Program-made: the position numbers and the translations under genes
NCBI GenBank assembly: GCA_029721435.1
Contig: CM056583.1
Coordinates: 53,919,620-53,983,619 of the forward strand
DNA: 64,000 nt
Reading direction: 5' to 3'
Source of the DNA: Gymnothorax reevesii
Taxonomy: Eukaryota; Chordata; Actinopteri; Anguilliformes; Muraenidae
Notes under the pieces: generated by a model
The model's database searches: none
What the model saw: only the letters and a program-made list of their open reading frames with translations
Told to the model about the DNA's origin: nothing
Shown: positions 11,274-22,444 of the stretch, piece after piece
Layout of the letters: every line of letters begins with the position of its first letter
How positions within the stretch are numbered: the stretch's first letter is position 1

Positions 11274-13192
11274 CCCCTTTCTGCAGATGTAGACGCTCGC
11301 GTCTATAGATATGCAAATGTAAGCACTTAAGTTACAGTACTCGACCACAAGATGGCACCCCCGGATCAGCTATTGGATATTCACAAGCAGGCAGAGCTGA
11401 AACGCGATTTATAGTATGGAGAAGTTCCCTCCAATCCCTGTTTTTCAGGAGTAGCATGGATTAAACTCCTCAGCTAAGCCTGATGTGCAAACTGTTCAAT
11501 ATCCTTGCCCATAGTATCGATCCAGTAGTTCTAAAAAATTATCACTTGCGACAGAAAAAAGACGTACTACTCTGTAGCAACCATTTTAGCTACAGTGAGC
11601 CAACAGTATCCGACATAGTATTGCTTCTCTCACATTCTACTGTCAGTTACAATCATCACACACAAAATATGCGTAGTTCCCTCCCATGGATTAACGCTTA
11701 GATTCCTCCATCGACAAATTCAGCGCTCCCTTCTATCCACCAAAGTACTGGTGTCGATAGCCAGTCACTCAATTATATACTCAGATTCATCTGCGTAACT
11801 CTACAGTTATAGTTCACGTCCTCGTGAAGCTTCCCCGGTAACGATGTGTTGACAGACTCGTTTCTTATCCCATTCTCCAGTGTCTTAACTTTCCTCTATA
11901 ACTGAAATACATTGATCGGACAATAAGAATGGGATACAAAGCTAAGCGTAAAAGTAAGGTCGGTTGTATTCTTCGAATGTTGGCCGCGGTTGCGCAGCTG
12001 AAAATGATGCGATATCAAAGAAATAAAGACACTCGAGACCGTTCTGAAGTGCTCAGTTTCATTTACGAGATTTAAATGTTGTATGGATGCGGTCAACGGG
12101 AATTATTCCGAATGAAACAGAACTGGAACGTTCCTTCTACCCGTTACATCTGTCTCTGGAGGAGGGCATCAATAAAGAAAACAGGTTATACTTCTACTCT
12201 GTTTGCATTTTGCTTAATTTGGCTTTTTGCTGTAGAATCTATACCGCGTTTAAAGACATCGAATGCCGAGGTTTTCGTTTCTCCAAATGCATACATCCCA
12301 CGCAGGTCGGTAGATCCCTCGGTACGTTCATTACACCACTCTGATGAATATGGAGGCATATGTCGTTGTATTTTTTTCCTGAAAGTGAAATTTCTGTTCT
12401 GTTAAAATAAGGTGTATTTCAGAATTCAGATATTACTGAGTTAGTGAGTTTTCACCCTTATAAGGTGTAAGGTTATGAGCTCGGATGTGAGAGCGGTTAG
12501 CTTTTCATTCATATCATGTTTGGTCTTGCGTGAATGTTATAGCTGTTAAATCTGCACTTCATTTAATGCTTGGGGTACTTCGAAGAGAAATGGACAATAT
12601 TGTTAACTTTATTATGGAGAAAAGGCATGTTTTGAGAGGTTACTGGTGACCAATGATGTTCCACTGCACTGATATTGATTAATTCATGCAAAACTCAACC
12701 AGAAAATCATTAGTTCATGCCGAATTTCAAGCCCCAAAAGTTTATGTGTGTTAAATATATGATTAAAGTATGATTTGACAGTTAAAAATGTTGATGGATG
12801 TCAGACTTTGGAGAGACACCTGGATAGCTGTCTAATTTGTCTCATAGCAAGCGGGTAATCTAAAATGGAATGTTAAAGATGAATTGTACTTGTGGTCAAG
12901 AAGTTTATGATCCCAGAAATGTATAGTTTTAGGCCCCAGCAGTTTTTCAATTGTCAGCATTATTTTTTTTTCTATTTCAATGGTGAATTCTCATGAAGAT
13001 TTTTATGTTTGCAGCCCCTTTTCTCCAACAAAATCATAAAAATAAACTATAATTTGATGGGAGTCTAAATGCTTCAAGTGTCTAGACTCAATTGAGCCAA
13101 AGTTTTCCTGTCTGTAAAGCTGCAATCTTAAATTATAAAGCCTTAAATCAGGTAACACCTAAAAAGCCAGATTTGGCTTCTGCGCAAAGGGG
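11274..13192. mobile_element. Non-autonomous piggyBac-like element (1.92 kb)
   Basis: Bounded on both sides by TTAA (11270-11273 and 13193-13196), the piggyBac target site. The left end reads CCCCTTTCTGCAGA and the right end is close to its complement (TCTGCGCAAAGGGG). The interior has only short frames, none resembling a transposase. A diverged second copy of its last ~550 bp, with the same right end and TTAA, lies at 19365-19915, which shows that this is a dispersed family. Movement would need transposase from elsewhere. Confidence 0.7.
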
Positions 13193-13285
13193 TTAACCAA
13201 GTGAGCAAACTCAGTTGCCCAACTTTAGTTTCATTTGTTTTAAAACCATTTAAAAATTTTAAAGAGTGATTCATAATTATAAAAA

Positions 13286-13867
13286 ATGACAATACGTGAA
13301 ATGTCTGGAGTAACAGTGTGGCACGATAAATTGCTTGGCCAGACTCTGCTCATAAACTGGTGGCAGATTCATTCCTGGATCCGCGCATGCCAGACAAAAT
13401 CTGGATACCGATATATGGGTGAATATCTGTTTAGTCCACATTCTTCCAGACGTCTTTATAAACCCGTCTCCCCACCAAGCTGGCCATGTTCATCATTATG
13501 GTTTTGACTGACTCTGTCAAGAACAGGTGGAAGCAGGACGTTATGTTATCTACTTGGGATCTGACATACCTTGTTGGCCTTGGGGTCATCCTGATCATAT
13601 TTTCAGCTGACAGCTGACCTCTACTCTCAGTTAGAGATGAATATTCCCATTCTTTGACTGGAATGTGACAGCAACCTCTGCGGAGTTCTTTTCTTCATCA
13701 CTGAATTGTTCTACATTGATCGTCTCTTCATGTGGATTATAATCTGTGCTGTGCTCAACTTCTGCAGCATCTTTACTTTCAATTTGTTGGCTTTTCTCCT
13801 CCTCATCAGGGTCATTGTCGAAGATGCAATCCAGAGCCTCATATACAGTACATCGCTCAGCCATCAT
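13286..13867 (-). pseudogene. piggyBac transposase, truncated N-terminal part
   Basis: The minus-strand frame begins MMAERCTVYEALDCIFD with an acidic, DEEE-rich N-terminal region, as in piggyBac-derived (PGBD-like) transposases. After a break near 13630, a second frame gives ITSCFHLFLTESVKTIMMN, then GRRVYKDVWK, then a stop and YIGIQILSG, SATSL and QAIYRATLLLQTFHVLS. This is the start of the DDE_Tnp_1_7 domain in the expected order. The catalytic core and C-terminal cysteine-rich domain are missing. On the other side, DNA up to TTAA at 14363-14366 (preceded by TGACCTGAGGGG) may be the element's own 5' terminal region. Confidence 0.75.
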
Positions 13868-14362
13868 ACTGCCAAAGAATGAACTGTCAGCAAGGTCTCA
13901 GAAAAACTTTAAATACCAGAGCTGCAAGAAAGTTGTATATATCAGTATCGTCTTTGAGACTTGCTCAGAGATGTGGTCCCCATAGGTTTAAAAAATTCTA
14001 TTGAGGATAGGTTCTCGTCGGGGTTGCCATGGAACCCAAGAAGGGTCTTGAGGTGTGTGTGGGTGTGTCTGCTCAACAACACTTACATGTGGGGATGTGA
14101 GAAAGGGAGTGTGGGAAAGTGCTTGAACTTTATTTTATTACCTAGTATCCATTCATTTCTAATGACCGGTCATTTTTGACAGGAACCACTCAGGGTGTTT
14201 AATAAAACACTCAAAATTGAATAAAAAGTCTCAAAATTTATTCTGTGCTTTCAGATGCCGTGTGTGAACAAATTCATGGAACCTCATGACAAACAGATGA
14301 AACTGACTGCATTTTTTTTTCCACAGAAAAACTTGAAATTCGGTGAGTTTTGACCTGAGGGG
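13868..14362 (-). mobile_element. Probable 5' non-coding end of the piggyBac element
   Basis: Lies upstream of the truncated transposase and ends at TTAA (14363-14366) next to TGACCTGAGGGG. It holds a near-palindrome, AATGACCGGTCATTTTTGAC (14160-14179), of the sort found under the ends of piggyBac elements. No open frame of its own. Confidence 0.45.
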
Positions 14363-14829
14363 TTAATTGCTTAATTGTGTCCTTGTATTACGCAACAGTG
14401 TTATCTCCATTTGCCAAGTCTGGAATAAACACTGTTAGAAGTGTTACCTGAACCAACAAAATAAGGAGAAGAAAGCATTTCCTCAAAAACTGCATTTGCA
14501 GCATTTTAGTCCCCGGGGTAAAGCTGCAAGCACTCAGCCACTTTTAGCATCTCAAAGAATGCTCTCAAATTGTTGACATTTTTATGGTTGTGTGCAGGGA
14601 AAACAACTGTGACACTTCACCCTCACATGTATTGCAGGAGATCTGAAAACCTATGCTTACAATAAGAGGAGTGGACTGTATAATGGTCGTGTTCAGTGCA
14701 CTGCCTTGATGTTATGTGTTTTAGCACAGTATACAATGCGTTACACTGCCACCTGGTGTCACTCACATCATTATGCCTAAAAACAAATGGATGCTACATT
14801 TCTCATTTTTATAGGCTTTTTTATTTTAA

Positions 14830-14964
14830 CCCTTTCATGCATAGAGGTCAATAGTGTGCAGCTGTTTAAAAGTGTTTTACTCTATATATGTCTGCAACTT
14901 TGGACACTGCTGCATTATTAAAAAAAATCCTGGCTGAGTTTATTGTAATTCATGGACAACAGGG
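14830..14964. mobile_element. piggyBac-type miniature element (135 bp)
   Basis: Flanked by TTAA at 14826-14829 and 14965-14968. The left end is CCCTTTCATGCAT and the right end ATTCATGGACAACAGGG, an imperfect inverted pair. Too short to code. Confidence 0.6.
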
Positions 14965-15229
14965 TTAATCCTCTAATGACTTCAGTTTTATTGCAGCAAT
15001 ATTTTAATCAATTTAAATAAACCATTGTACCTCTATTTTCATGAATACCAGTTCTTACGTGTGCAGACCATTACACAACATCAATGTTCTCTACAGTAAA
15101 ACCACTGGTGTGATTTTTATTGCATCTCTCCAGTCATCTCCTTGCCCAAAAATTAATCTATGGCCAAGTGTCAGCGTCCTAGCAGTGAAAACTAGATTTT
15201 TTTTTTTTTTTTTTGCAAAATGTACTCTG

Positions 15230-16945
15230 TAATTGGTCATATTGACCATGCCATTGATCATAACTACTGTCTTTGGACCACAGGTGGTGTTTCAGAGAAG
15301 CCAGAAACTGCCTCCCACTGCATAGGCAGCCAATGGGTATGTCTCAGAGAGTTCAGACTGCTCAATTACTATGACAGTGCTTGTGGACTCCAAATTGAAA
15401 CATCCCAGTGCCATGCGCTCTGCAGTTTTAGTACGAACACTACACTGTCACAAACAATCATGATTTGCCGTATTTCAGCAAAGTCAGGCAACCCCCTCAG
15501 TGGAGCCATATGCCACCATCATTCCAATACCATAGCTGGTGCCCTGACAGTCTATGTTGTTTGTTAAAAGAACAGTCTTCTCTTCAGGAAATCTCTGCGA
15601 TAGAAATTCTTGAATGTTGTCATTTACAACCTCAAATGGAACTCTTGTCATCCTTGATCCAGAGACAGCTGGTTTTTTGACATTCAAACTATGGAGATGG
15701 TATGCAATCATGTACTGGTGTTTTGTTGCCATGGATGTTGCGGAAGCAGCAAGTCTGTCTCTCTATCTTCTTAAAGAAGTGGCGCTTGGCTTGAACCTCA
15801 TCTTCCATAAGAGCACTAGTGGGCCAACTGCGTTAATAAGCTGCGGGTAATGCTCTATAAAATGGTGTTTAGGGATCAACTTCCCTTGTGGAAAAACAGT
15901 GAAAAATCTACCTCTGTGCTCAGCAATTAGACTATCTAGGAGACCAGTGCTTTCAACTGTGTGGGTAGGTGACATGCACACCTCAACAACATCTTTGAGT
16001 GTCAGTAACAACTGCCATGCCCGGTCCTCTTCATGTACTCTGGGGCCAACCATAAGCGAGTGCAGCCTCAGTAGGCACCAATTTTCATGTGCGTTGCCAA
16101 CTATGGTTTGAAGGGAGGCAAAGGTTGGTGCTATATGTGTGGAACAATTTGTCTTGTCATTCCCCTTGTACGGGAATTTCTTGATTATTGCATTCAGCTC
16201 CTCAAGAGAAGTACTTTTTCTTTATCAAGATATCTAAACACTAATTCTACAGGTACAATTCCCTCTTGTAAATCATGCAATACGTCAGGTGGGTAACCTG
16301 TTGTCACATGAAAGTGATCCAACCTTTCTGTAATTGCACACTGTCTTTTAACTCTGAGTGGCTAGGGGTGTCAATGGCTGCTGCTGCTTCAATGTCCAAC
16401 TGGTGTTGCTGTTTTGTCCCACAAGGAAATGCACCTGTCCTGACTTGTAGGTCCTGAAACTGGGATCGCTGTCCAATACAAACTCTACAAACATACGACC
16501 CAAAGAAACATTTAACAAACACCCCCAATGAATGGGCACCAAGGTTGTCAGCAATCACAGAAAATACGGTGCCCTTAATTACTTTTCCCAGACAGGGCAC
16601 AAAAAGACCATGCTCTTCAAAGCTTTTCAGATCTGTTAATAAGGGCTCCAGCACTTGAGTATAACCAAACTGCTTAACATCAACTACCTTACATAAAATC
16701 GCCAATAGACGATAAAGGTGACCTTAATAAAGCAGGAATATCTGCCAACACCCAGTAGACAACGGTTACTTTTTGCTTCTTACGAGAGTTTCCTAATGGG
16801 TTAAATATTTCAAATTCGTCACAGGAGAGTAGCAGTGAAAGTCTAAACTCCTCTCCAGATAGAAAACTATTTTCCTTGAAATGGGAACTGCCATGAAAAC
16901 TACTATAGTCACAAGAACGAGAATAGTTTGAGTCAACACCTTCTC
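15230..16945 (-). pseudogene. Decayed transposase-like gene of a family common in fish
   Basis: Read on the minus strand from about 16945, broken frames join into one long protein. In order: CDEFEIFNPLGNSRKKQKV, VYWVLADIPALL, DVKQFGYTQVLEPLLTDL, then GTVFSVIADNLGAHS. A four-cysteine stretch follows (YVCRVCIGQRSQF), then a gap, FPYKGNDKTNC, NAHENWCLLRL, a conserved GPRVHEEDRAWQLLLTLKDVV segment, FPQGKLIPKHHFIEHYP, LWKMRFK and ATKHQYMIAYHLHS. This pattern matches hypothetical proteins seen repeatedly in fish genomes that I believe derive from a DNA transposon (possibly tnp2/CACTA-like; family uncertain). Several stops and at least three frame changes make it a pseudogene. No terminal repeats found. 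Confidence 0.6.
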
Positions 16946-16949
16946 CTAA

Positions 16950-17440
16950 ATGTTACTATATTTTACTTTTACTATCTTTTATCGAAGTTTTACTTCAATC
17001 CCTTGTAAATTTGTTGAGTTGCAGCCGGAAACCTCTAAAAAAATTACAGCACAGAATGTCATTATTATCTGTGCCAAAGTTTATTCTGATCAGGTCAATC
17101 AGAGCAAAATTAGAGAGGAATGTCTAGGTGGCTTCTCCATTTTGGCAATTTAGGTACCTTGTGCACCATTTCATATTTCTCAGATACCAAGCTGTAAAAC
17201 CCATAAAATTTCACATATATATCACTACAGGCATCCATTCCATCCAAATACAATATTTCTCAATTTTTAGAATAAAAAAAAATTATTATTATTTCTGCCA
17301 GTTCTGTTGCCTATACAATTTCCCATTCAAGGATAATACATACAATGAAAATTAAGTTTGACTCCAACTGGAGCATATTTATGAAAAAACAAAACAAATA
17401 AATAAAATGTTAAAATACAAAGGCAATGTGAAAATATGTT
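16950..17440. other. No gene seen
   Basis: AT-rich stretch between the transposase remnant and the solo LTR. No motif recognised. Confidence 0.35.
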
Positions 17441-17445
17441 AAAGA

Positions 17446-18700
17446 TGTTGTGATCCGCGTTTCTGCTTGTCTTGTTTAAGTTCTGTACCTGGCTTTGCCA
17501 TGCTTTTTGATTTCTGTATTTAGTGACCACTGCTCTGTCTGACTATTCTTAGAATTATGTATTGTGTTTTGGTAATTTTAGATTTCTTGTTTTATTATTT
17601 TTCATGTCTTGTGTATTCCTAGTCTTTGCCATAGATTCCTAGATTTCATGCCATGTTTTCATTTCCATGCATTGCACTCCGTTTACCCTGTCTTGTCTTG
17701 TGTAGGTCTTTGCTCACGGTTTTATCTTACGTGCCACGCATTCGGGTGATTTATTGGTTTCTGGGTTTTCAATCTTCCTTCATTATCTCGTGTGCTTCCT
17801 TCCTCTCTCTGTTACTATCCACTAACCATACTAACAGTTTATTGTTTTCGATTAATTACTAACCAAGATTAACATTGTATATTTTTACTAACTGACTAAC
17901 TTGCACTCGGGATTGTATAGCTGCACTTACTAATAGACTAACGATTTCTCAGCATTCGCCCAATCGGTATCTCCGCCCTCCTTGCCTATCACTAATTATC
18001 TTACGGCAGTTTCCACTTATATCTCAGGCTTTCCCTTTTCTTTAGACTGTACACTTTAGTACTCCTTAACCGGAGCTGTTCATTCGTTCATAGGAATGTC
18101 TCGTTATCCCTGTCTGCGTTTTGGCATTCGCCAGATTCATGTAATTAGATAATCCCTCGTGTCAATCCTGATTATTGTTTCATTGATCGCACCTGTGCTC
18201 CCTTGTCATGTATTCACCCCGGATGTGTATATAAGGTGTCTTCACATTCAGTTCCATGTCAGATCGTTATACTTCCTTGTTTCTTGTGCCACGTTTTTCG
18301 CCTCGACTCATTGTAATATTATCTTTCTGACTGGATTGCCCGACTATCGATTTTGGTTTGCCCTTTTCGGATATTGTTGCATCTGTGAGTTTTGACCTTT
18401 TTTCTGCCCGACCTTGATTTTTTTTATTACTGCCCTGGTTTTGGATTCGGACTGTCTTTGGCTTATGAGTTTGTTTCTCCTCCAAACCTACGCCTGTCTA
18501 CCGAACCCTTTTTGTCTGACCACAAACTTTGTTATTGGTGCCCTGGTTACGATTCTGGATTACGCCCATTGGATACTGTTTTTGGATTGTAGACTTTGTA
18601 CCGTTGCCAGCTCTGTTGGGGGGTTTCCCCCTTCGGAAATAAAGCCTCCTTTTTGTATTCTACTGGTTGTCGCACTTGGTTCATTTTGTAAATCCCAACA
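17446..18700 (+). repeat. Solo LTR of the Tf1/sushi-type gypsy family
   Basis: 1255 bp, begins TGTTGTGATCC and ends CCCAACA, flanked by exact AAAGA duplications (17441-17445 and 18701-18705). It aligns along its length with the LTRs at 22445 and 28063 but is clearly more diverged. A TATATAA box is at 18228-18234, and the ten bases GTCAGATCGT (18258-18267) start 30 nt after it begins, as in the full element. AATAAA lies near 18638. The internal region was lost by recombination between LTRs. Confidence 0.92.
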
Positions 18701-18782
18701 AAAGAAGAGTAAGAATAACAAAAACCCCAGCGATTATTTGTAGAAGGAAACTGCGATTATTTCCAAAAAAAAAAAGAAAAAA

Positions 18783-18866
18783 GGTACCCTGATCAGGAAT
18801 CGTACCTTCACAATTTCCTTTCAGCAGCGCGGCATTTTATCCAATAGGCTGCGCCAATTGACAACA
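18783..18866 (-). pseudogene. tRNA-derived pseudogene or SINE head (tRNA-Arg-like)
   Basis: On the minus strand a tRNA-like order is visible: an A-box-like TGGCGCAGCCTATTGG (18856-18841) followed by ATAA, then a B-box-like GGTACGATTCC (18806-18796). A run of T on that strand follows (T-rich 18782-18763), fitting a Pol III terminator. TGG and ATTGGATAA are reminiscent of arginine tRNAs. Stems pair poorly, so it is not a working tRNA. Confidence 0.45.
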
Positions 18867-19364
18867 GTCTATGGTCAAATTGCCCAATCAACGAATGGGT
18901 AAAGAAAATACGTACTGTACTATTGTAGTCTCAGTATTTGTGCGGAATAGTGCAAAGATTCTATCAGAAAATGACTTTGAAAATGAATGTTGAATATTTA
19001 GCGGATTATTGTTCAGACAATACCTCAAACAAACTAGTGATGCGTTTATATTGTCGCGCTATTCAATAACATGCATATGTCCACATGGACCCACTCGGAA
19101 CGCAAGGCTGTAGCTCAGGCCAGGTTTCTACGATTAAGGTGGTTTAGAGTTCGTTAGAATCATCAGGACTTTTACAATCAAATTCTTGCTGGCATAGTCT
19201 TACTGACAGCATCACAAGCAGATCTCAGAAAGAATAATACATTGCCAAGAAGCTGAGTGATACGGAGCTGAATTGTTTGAAGCAACGCCCTGGGAAAGAA
19301 CATGCTATGCAGATCTAGTTTCGTTATAACGCGAACACATTCGGCTAACAATGGCAAGCGCAGA

Positions 19365-19915
19365 TTTACCCTGGAGCATTATTGATGTCCAGCTGTGCCT
19401 ATATTGATGAACTCATGCTGAATTCCACTACGCAATCATTCATTCATATAGAATTTCATGCGTCAAAAGTTGATTTGTGTTAAAAATATGATTTCATGAT
19501 TTTACAGTGTGCCATTTGGAGGGCTCTGAGAGTTTGGGGAGCCACCTGGAGAGTGGTTTTATTTGGCTCATAAAGTGTTGATAATTTTGAATTTCATGCT
19601 CAGAGTACACTTGTAGTAAAGGAGTTTATGATCCCAGAAATGTTTTTTTTTTTTTACTCCCAGCCATTTTTCAATTCTCAGTATTTTTTCACAATTTCAA
19701 TGCTGGATTTTCATGAAGATTTTTTTATGTTTGCAGCCCTTTTTCTCTGCCAAAATCATGGAAATAAACTGAAAAACGGTGTAATTATAAATAATTCAAG
19801 TGTCTTGTCTCAGTTGAACCACTCCCTCCCCTTTCTCTGAAGCTCAAATCTTGAATTATAAAGTCTTAAATAGGGTAACTCATGAATAGCCAGATATGGC
19901 TTTTGCACAAAGGGG
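19365..19915. mobile_element. Second copy (3' part) of the piggyBac-like family
   Basis: Matches 12640-13192 in order and spacing: AGTTTATGATCCCAGAAATG, then a TTTTTCAATT segment, TTTCATGAAGATTTTTATG-like and TTTGCAGCCC blocks. It ends GCACAAAGGGG next to TTAA (19916-19919). The left half of the family (with its TTAA end) is not found upstream, so this copy is 5'-truncated or too diverged there. Confidence 0.75.
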
Positions 19916-20319
19916 TTAATAAGTTTAAGGTATGTGGTAATATTGAAAAAAATCAGCCTTTAATATGATGTTTGTCTATTTTGAATGTATGCACTAAGAG
20001 GAAGATTGTTCAGGTAAAGGAAACTTGGAGGATTGAGGATGTAAACTATGCCTATTGCAGAAAATAATTATGTCTCAAAAACTATGATCAGATGGCATCC
20101 GTGTGGCTGTATTTGGTTGGCTTTCCAGAAGAAAGCCTCTTATGTTCTCAAAAACAAGATCATGAGCCTACAATTTGCCAAAAGTTACTGTAATGTCCAT
20201 TAGGATTGAGTCCTACAGTCTAATGACACCAAATTAGTGCTCTTTGAAAATACCAAACATCAAAGTCGGATTTGGCATTAAAAAAAAAAGATAGCTGTCT
20301 CATAAAGAACCACATCCCT

Positions 20320-20690
20320 ACTCTGATGTGGTGGTATCACTTTCAAAAGGAACAGGACAACTTTTTGGAGTAATGATATCACTAATACCACCAAGCACCA
20401 GCACTTGCTACATGAAATCCTGCTTCCCAGAAAGCTCTAGTTGGGCAATGTTTGGTCTACCAAAAGGAAAAAGTTTTGCATCAAAATCAATGCCGAAATG
20501 GTTCCCTGACCTCAGAATTAGGGCTTTGCCATGGCCGTTCCAGGCTCCTGGCCTAAACCAAATAGAAAAAAATGGGATGTACAAATGTACTCCAGAATTG
20601 TGGATGCTAGAATTCGTAGGATCTGGAGAGATTCTGCATGGAGGGTCGGTCACAGATCCCTTGCTATGTTCGCGTAAAGGTGGATTAACA
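20320..20690 (+). pseudogene. Tc1/mariner transposase scrap
   Basis: A single short frame holds KSMPKWFPDLRIRALPWP followed by APGLNQIEKNGMY, which matches the third catalytic block of Tc1-like transposases (PDLNPIE). The Asp and Asn in that block have changed, but the Glu remains. The rest of the protein is not recognisable. A very old remnant. Confidence 0.45.
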
Positions 20691-20699
20691 ATGTAATAT

Positions 20700-22439
20700 T
20701 AATCATAACCACTCATCACTTTTACTAAGCATGCCAATATTAGTGGCAGGCATTCCATGTCATTGCATGTTATTTGCAGTACAGTTCTTTCCATATTTTA
20801 GTGGAAGTCTAAGGTAAAAGTTAGGTTATAGCTTGCAGTAAGGTAACCAACAGATGTACACTATCTGGTTGCTTTGATTCAGCTTGCAAACTAATGAACT
20901 GAAGCACAAAACTGGCTCGCAGAAAACAGAAATATACCACTGTCATTCTCTGTGTCCCAGTTTTCAGCTCTGTAATTAATTAAGCCCACGAATCACCTGT
21001 GGAATACAACTCAACACAATGTGCCACATTGACATTTTTTTATACTGTAAACATGTCTGCTATCTCTCTTCACTTTCCAGCTGCCCAGCAAGCAGCACCA
21101 AGCACTGCTCTCAATGTCTCTGTGCATTTTAGGCAATGGCTGAATATCACCTGGAGGGCCATCCTGCTTTTTAAATGAGAACAAAAAGAAGAGACATGGT
21201 TTTTTTATTATCCCCTGGCATAAAATTCGGAGAGATATAGTCATCAGAGTGTCCGTCTGTCTGTAATCATGTTGTTTCTGGAGCAGAACTAAAATACCGT
21301 TCAGTATTTTTTAACAAAACTTGCTATGCGTATTAATGGGGTACTTGTACCACGCCATCATGTTTTCAGATGTTAATTATCCCTTTGACCACAGTATTTA
21401 TGAATTTATGTTTAGTCAGTATAATTTTTATTCATCAATTTTTTAAGATATAGCTATAGCAAAGCTAAAGCTGTTCTTCCGATGGAGAATTCCAAAAACA
21501 CAATTATTTTACTGAAATGCTGGGGTTGTATACAGCTAAATACAGCTGTCATTATTTTATATATTGGAGATAACATAAGCCATATTTCCCCTCCGCAACC
21601 TATAGCCACACTCAAGCTCTAAATGATGAATGTTGCAAACAAAACAATGGATCACATTAACTTTGAGTACCCTGAGCAATTCTGTTTTGTCTGAGTGACC
21701 ATTTGTAAGCCAGTTGTATTCATTGTTTCTGTGCTCATGGCGCCATCTGTTGGAGGAAGACCAAACTTTATAATAATTCACAAACCTAAAAAAACAATGT
21801 ATAATATTGTACAATATTCAACGAACAAACTTGTCCACACTGACAGACTGTGATTTACTTAAAAATGGCTAGTCAAAGGCAATTTTTTACAGAATAAAAC
21901 ATGACTAAAATGACAAAAACAATTAAAAAGTGCTCTATTTGCTGTTTTAATGCATCTTTCATGGAAATGGGGATGTGGTAATGCATTGGTTCAGTAAGCT
22001 TGACTCGGGATGAAAAGTTCCTGATTTCGGGTCCTAGCCAAAGCATTTGCAGTTTGTTCTTCGGGGGAAACACTTCACTCCCACAGTGCCTCACTCCACC
22101 CAGGTGCATAATTGGGTACCAGCGAATTGTCAGGGAAACCTGACTTAAGACCTGGGAGGGTAACCTGCTATGGTCTAGCATCCTATTCACGGGGAATAGC
22201 AATACTCCAAGTCGCTTCATGCTACTAGAGCCGGCATTACGCACCATCCTGATGAGGCTCTAAACTCGGAACAGACTTACTTACTTCTTTCATGGAAATG
22301 AAGCAGTATAGGTGGGTGACATACTGCCCATATATCATCACCGTGGTGCAATAGTCACTATTTGGTAAAATCAATTATCTCCGCAATAAATGCACATCAT
22401 GCATTCTTCAGTGCATTTTATGAAAATGTTCTGTTTAAA
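20700..22439. other. No gene; possible dispersed repeats
   Basis: No coding signal. The stretch near 21200-21420 (CCCCTGGCATAAAAT, then CCGTCTGTCTGT) and the stretch 22000-22270 look like known kinds of fish dispersed repeats. The second, read on the minus strand, resembles a SINE or LINE tail with GGTACCCAATTATGCACCTG. I cannot fix their ends or families. Confidence 0.3.
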
Positions 22440-22444
22440 GTTTC

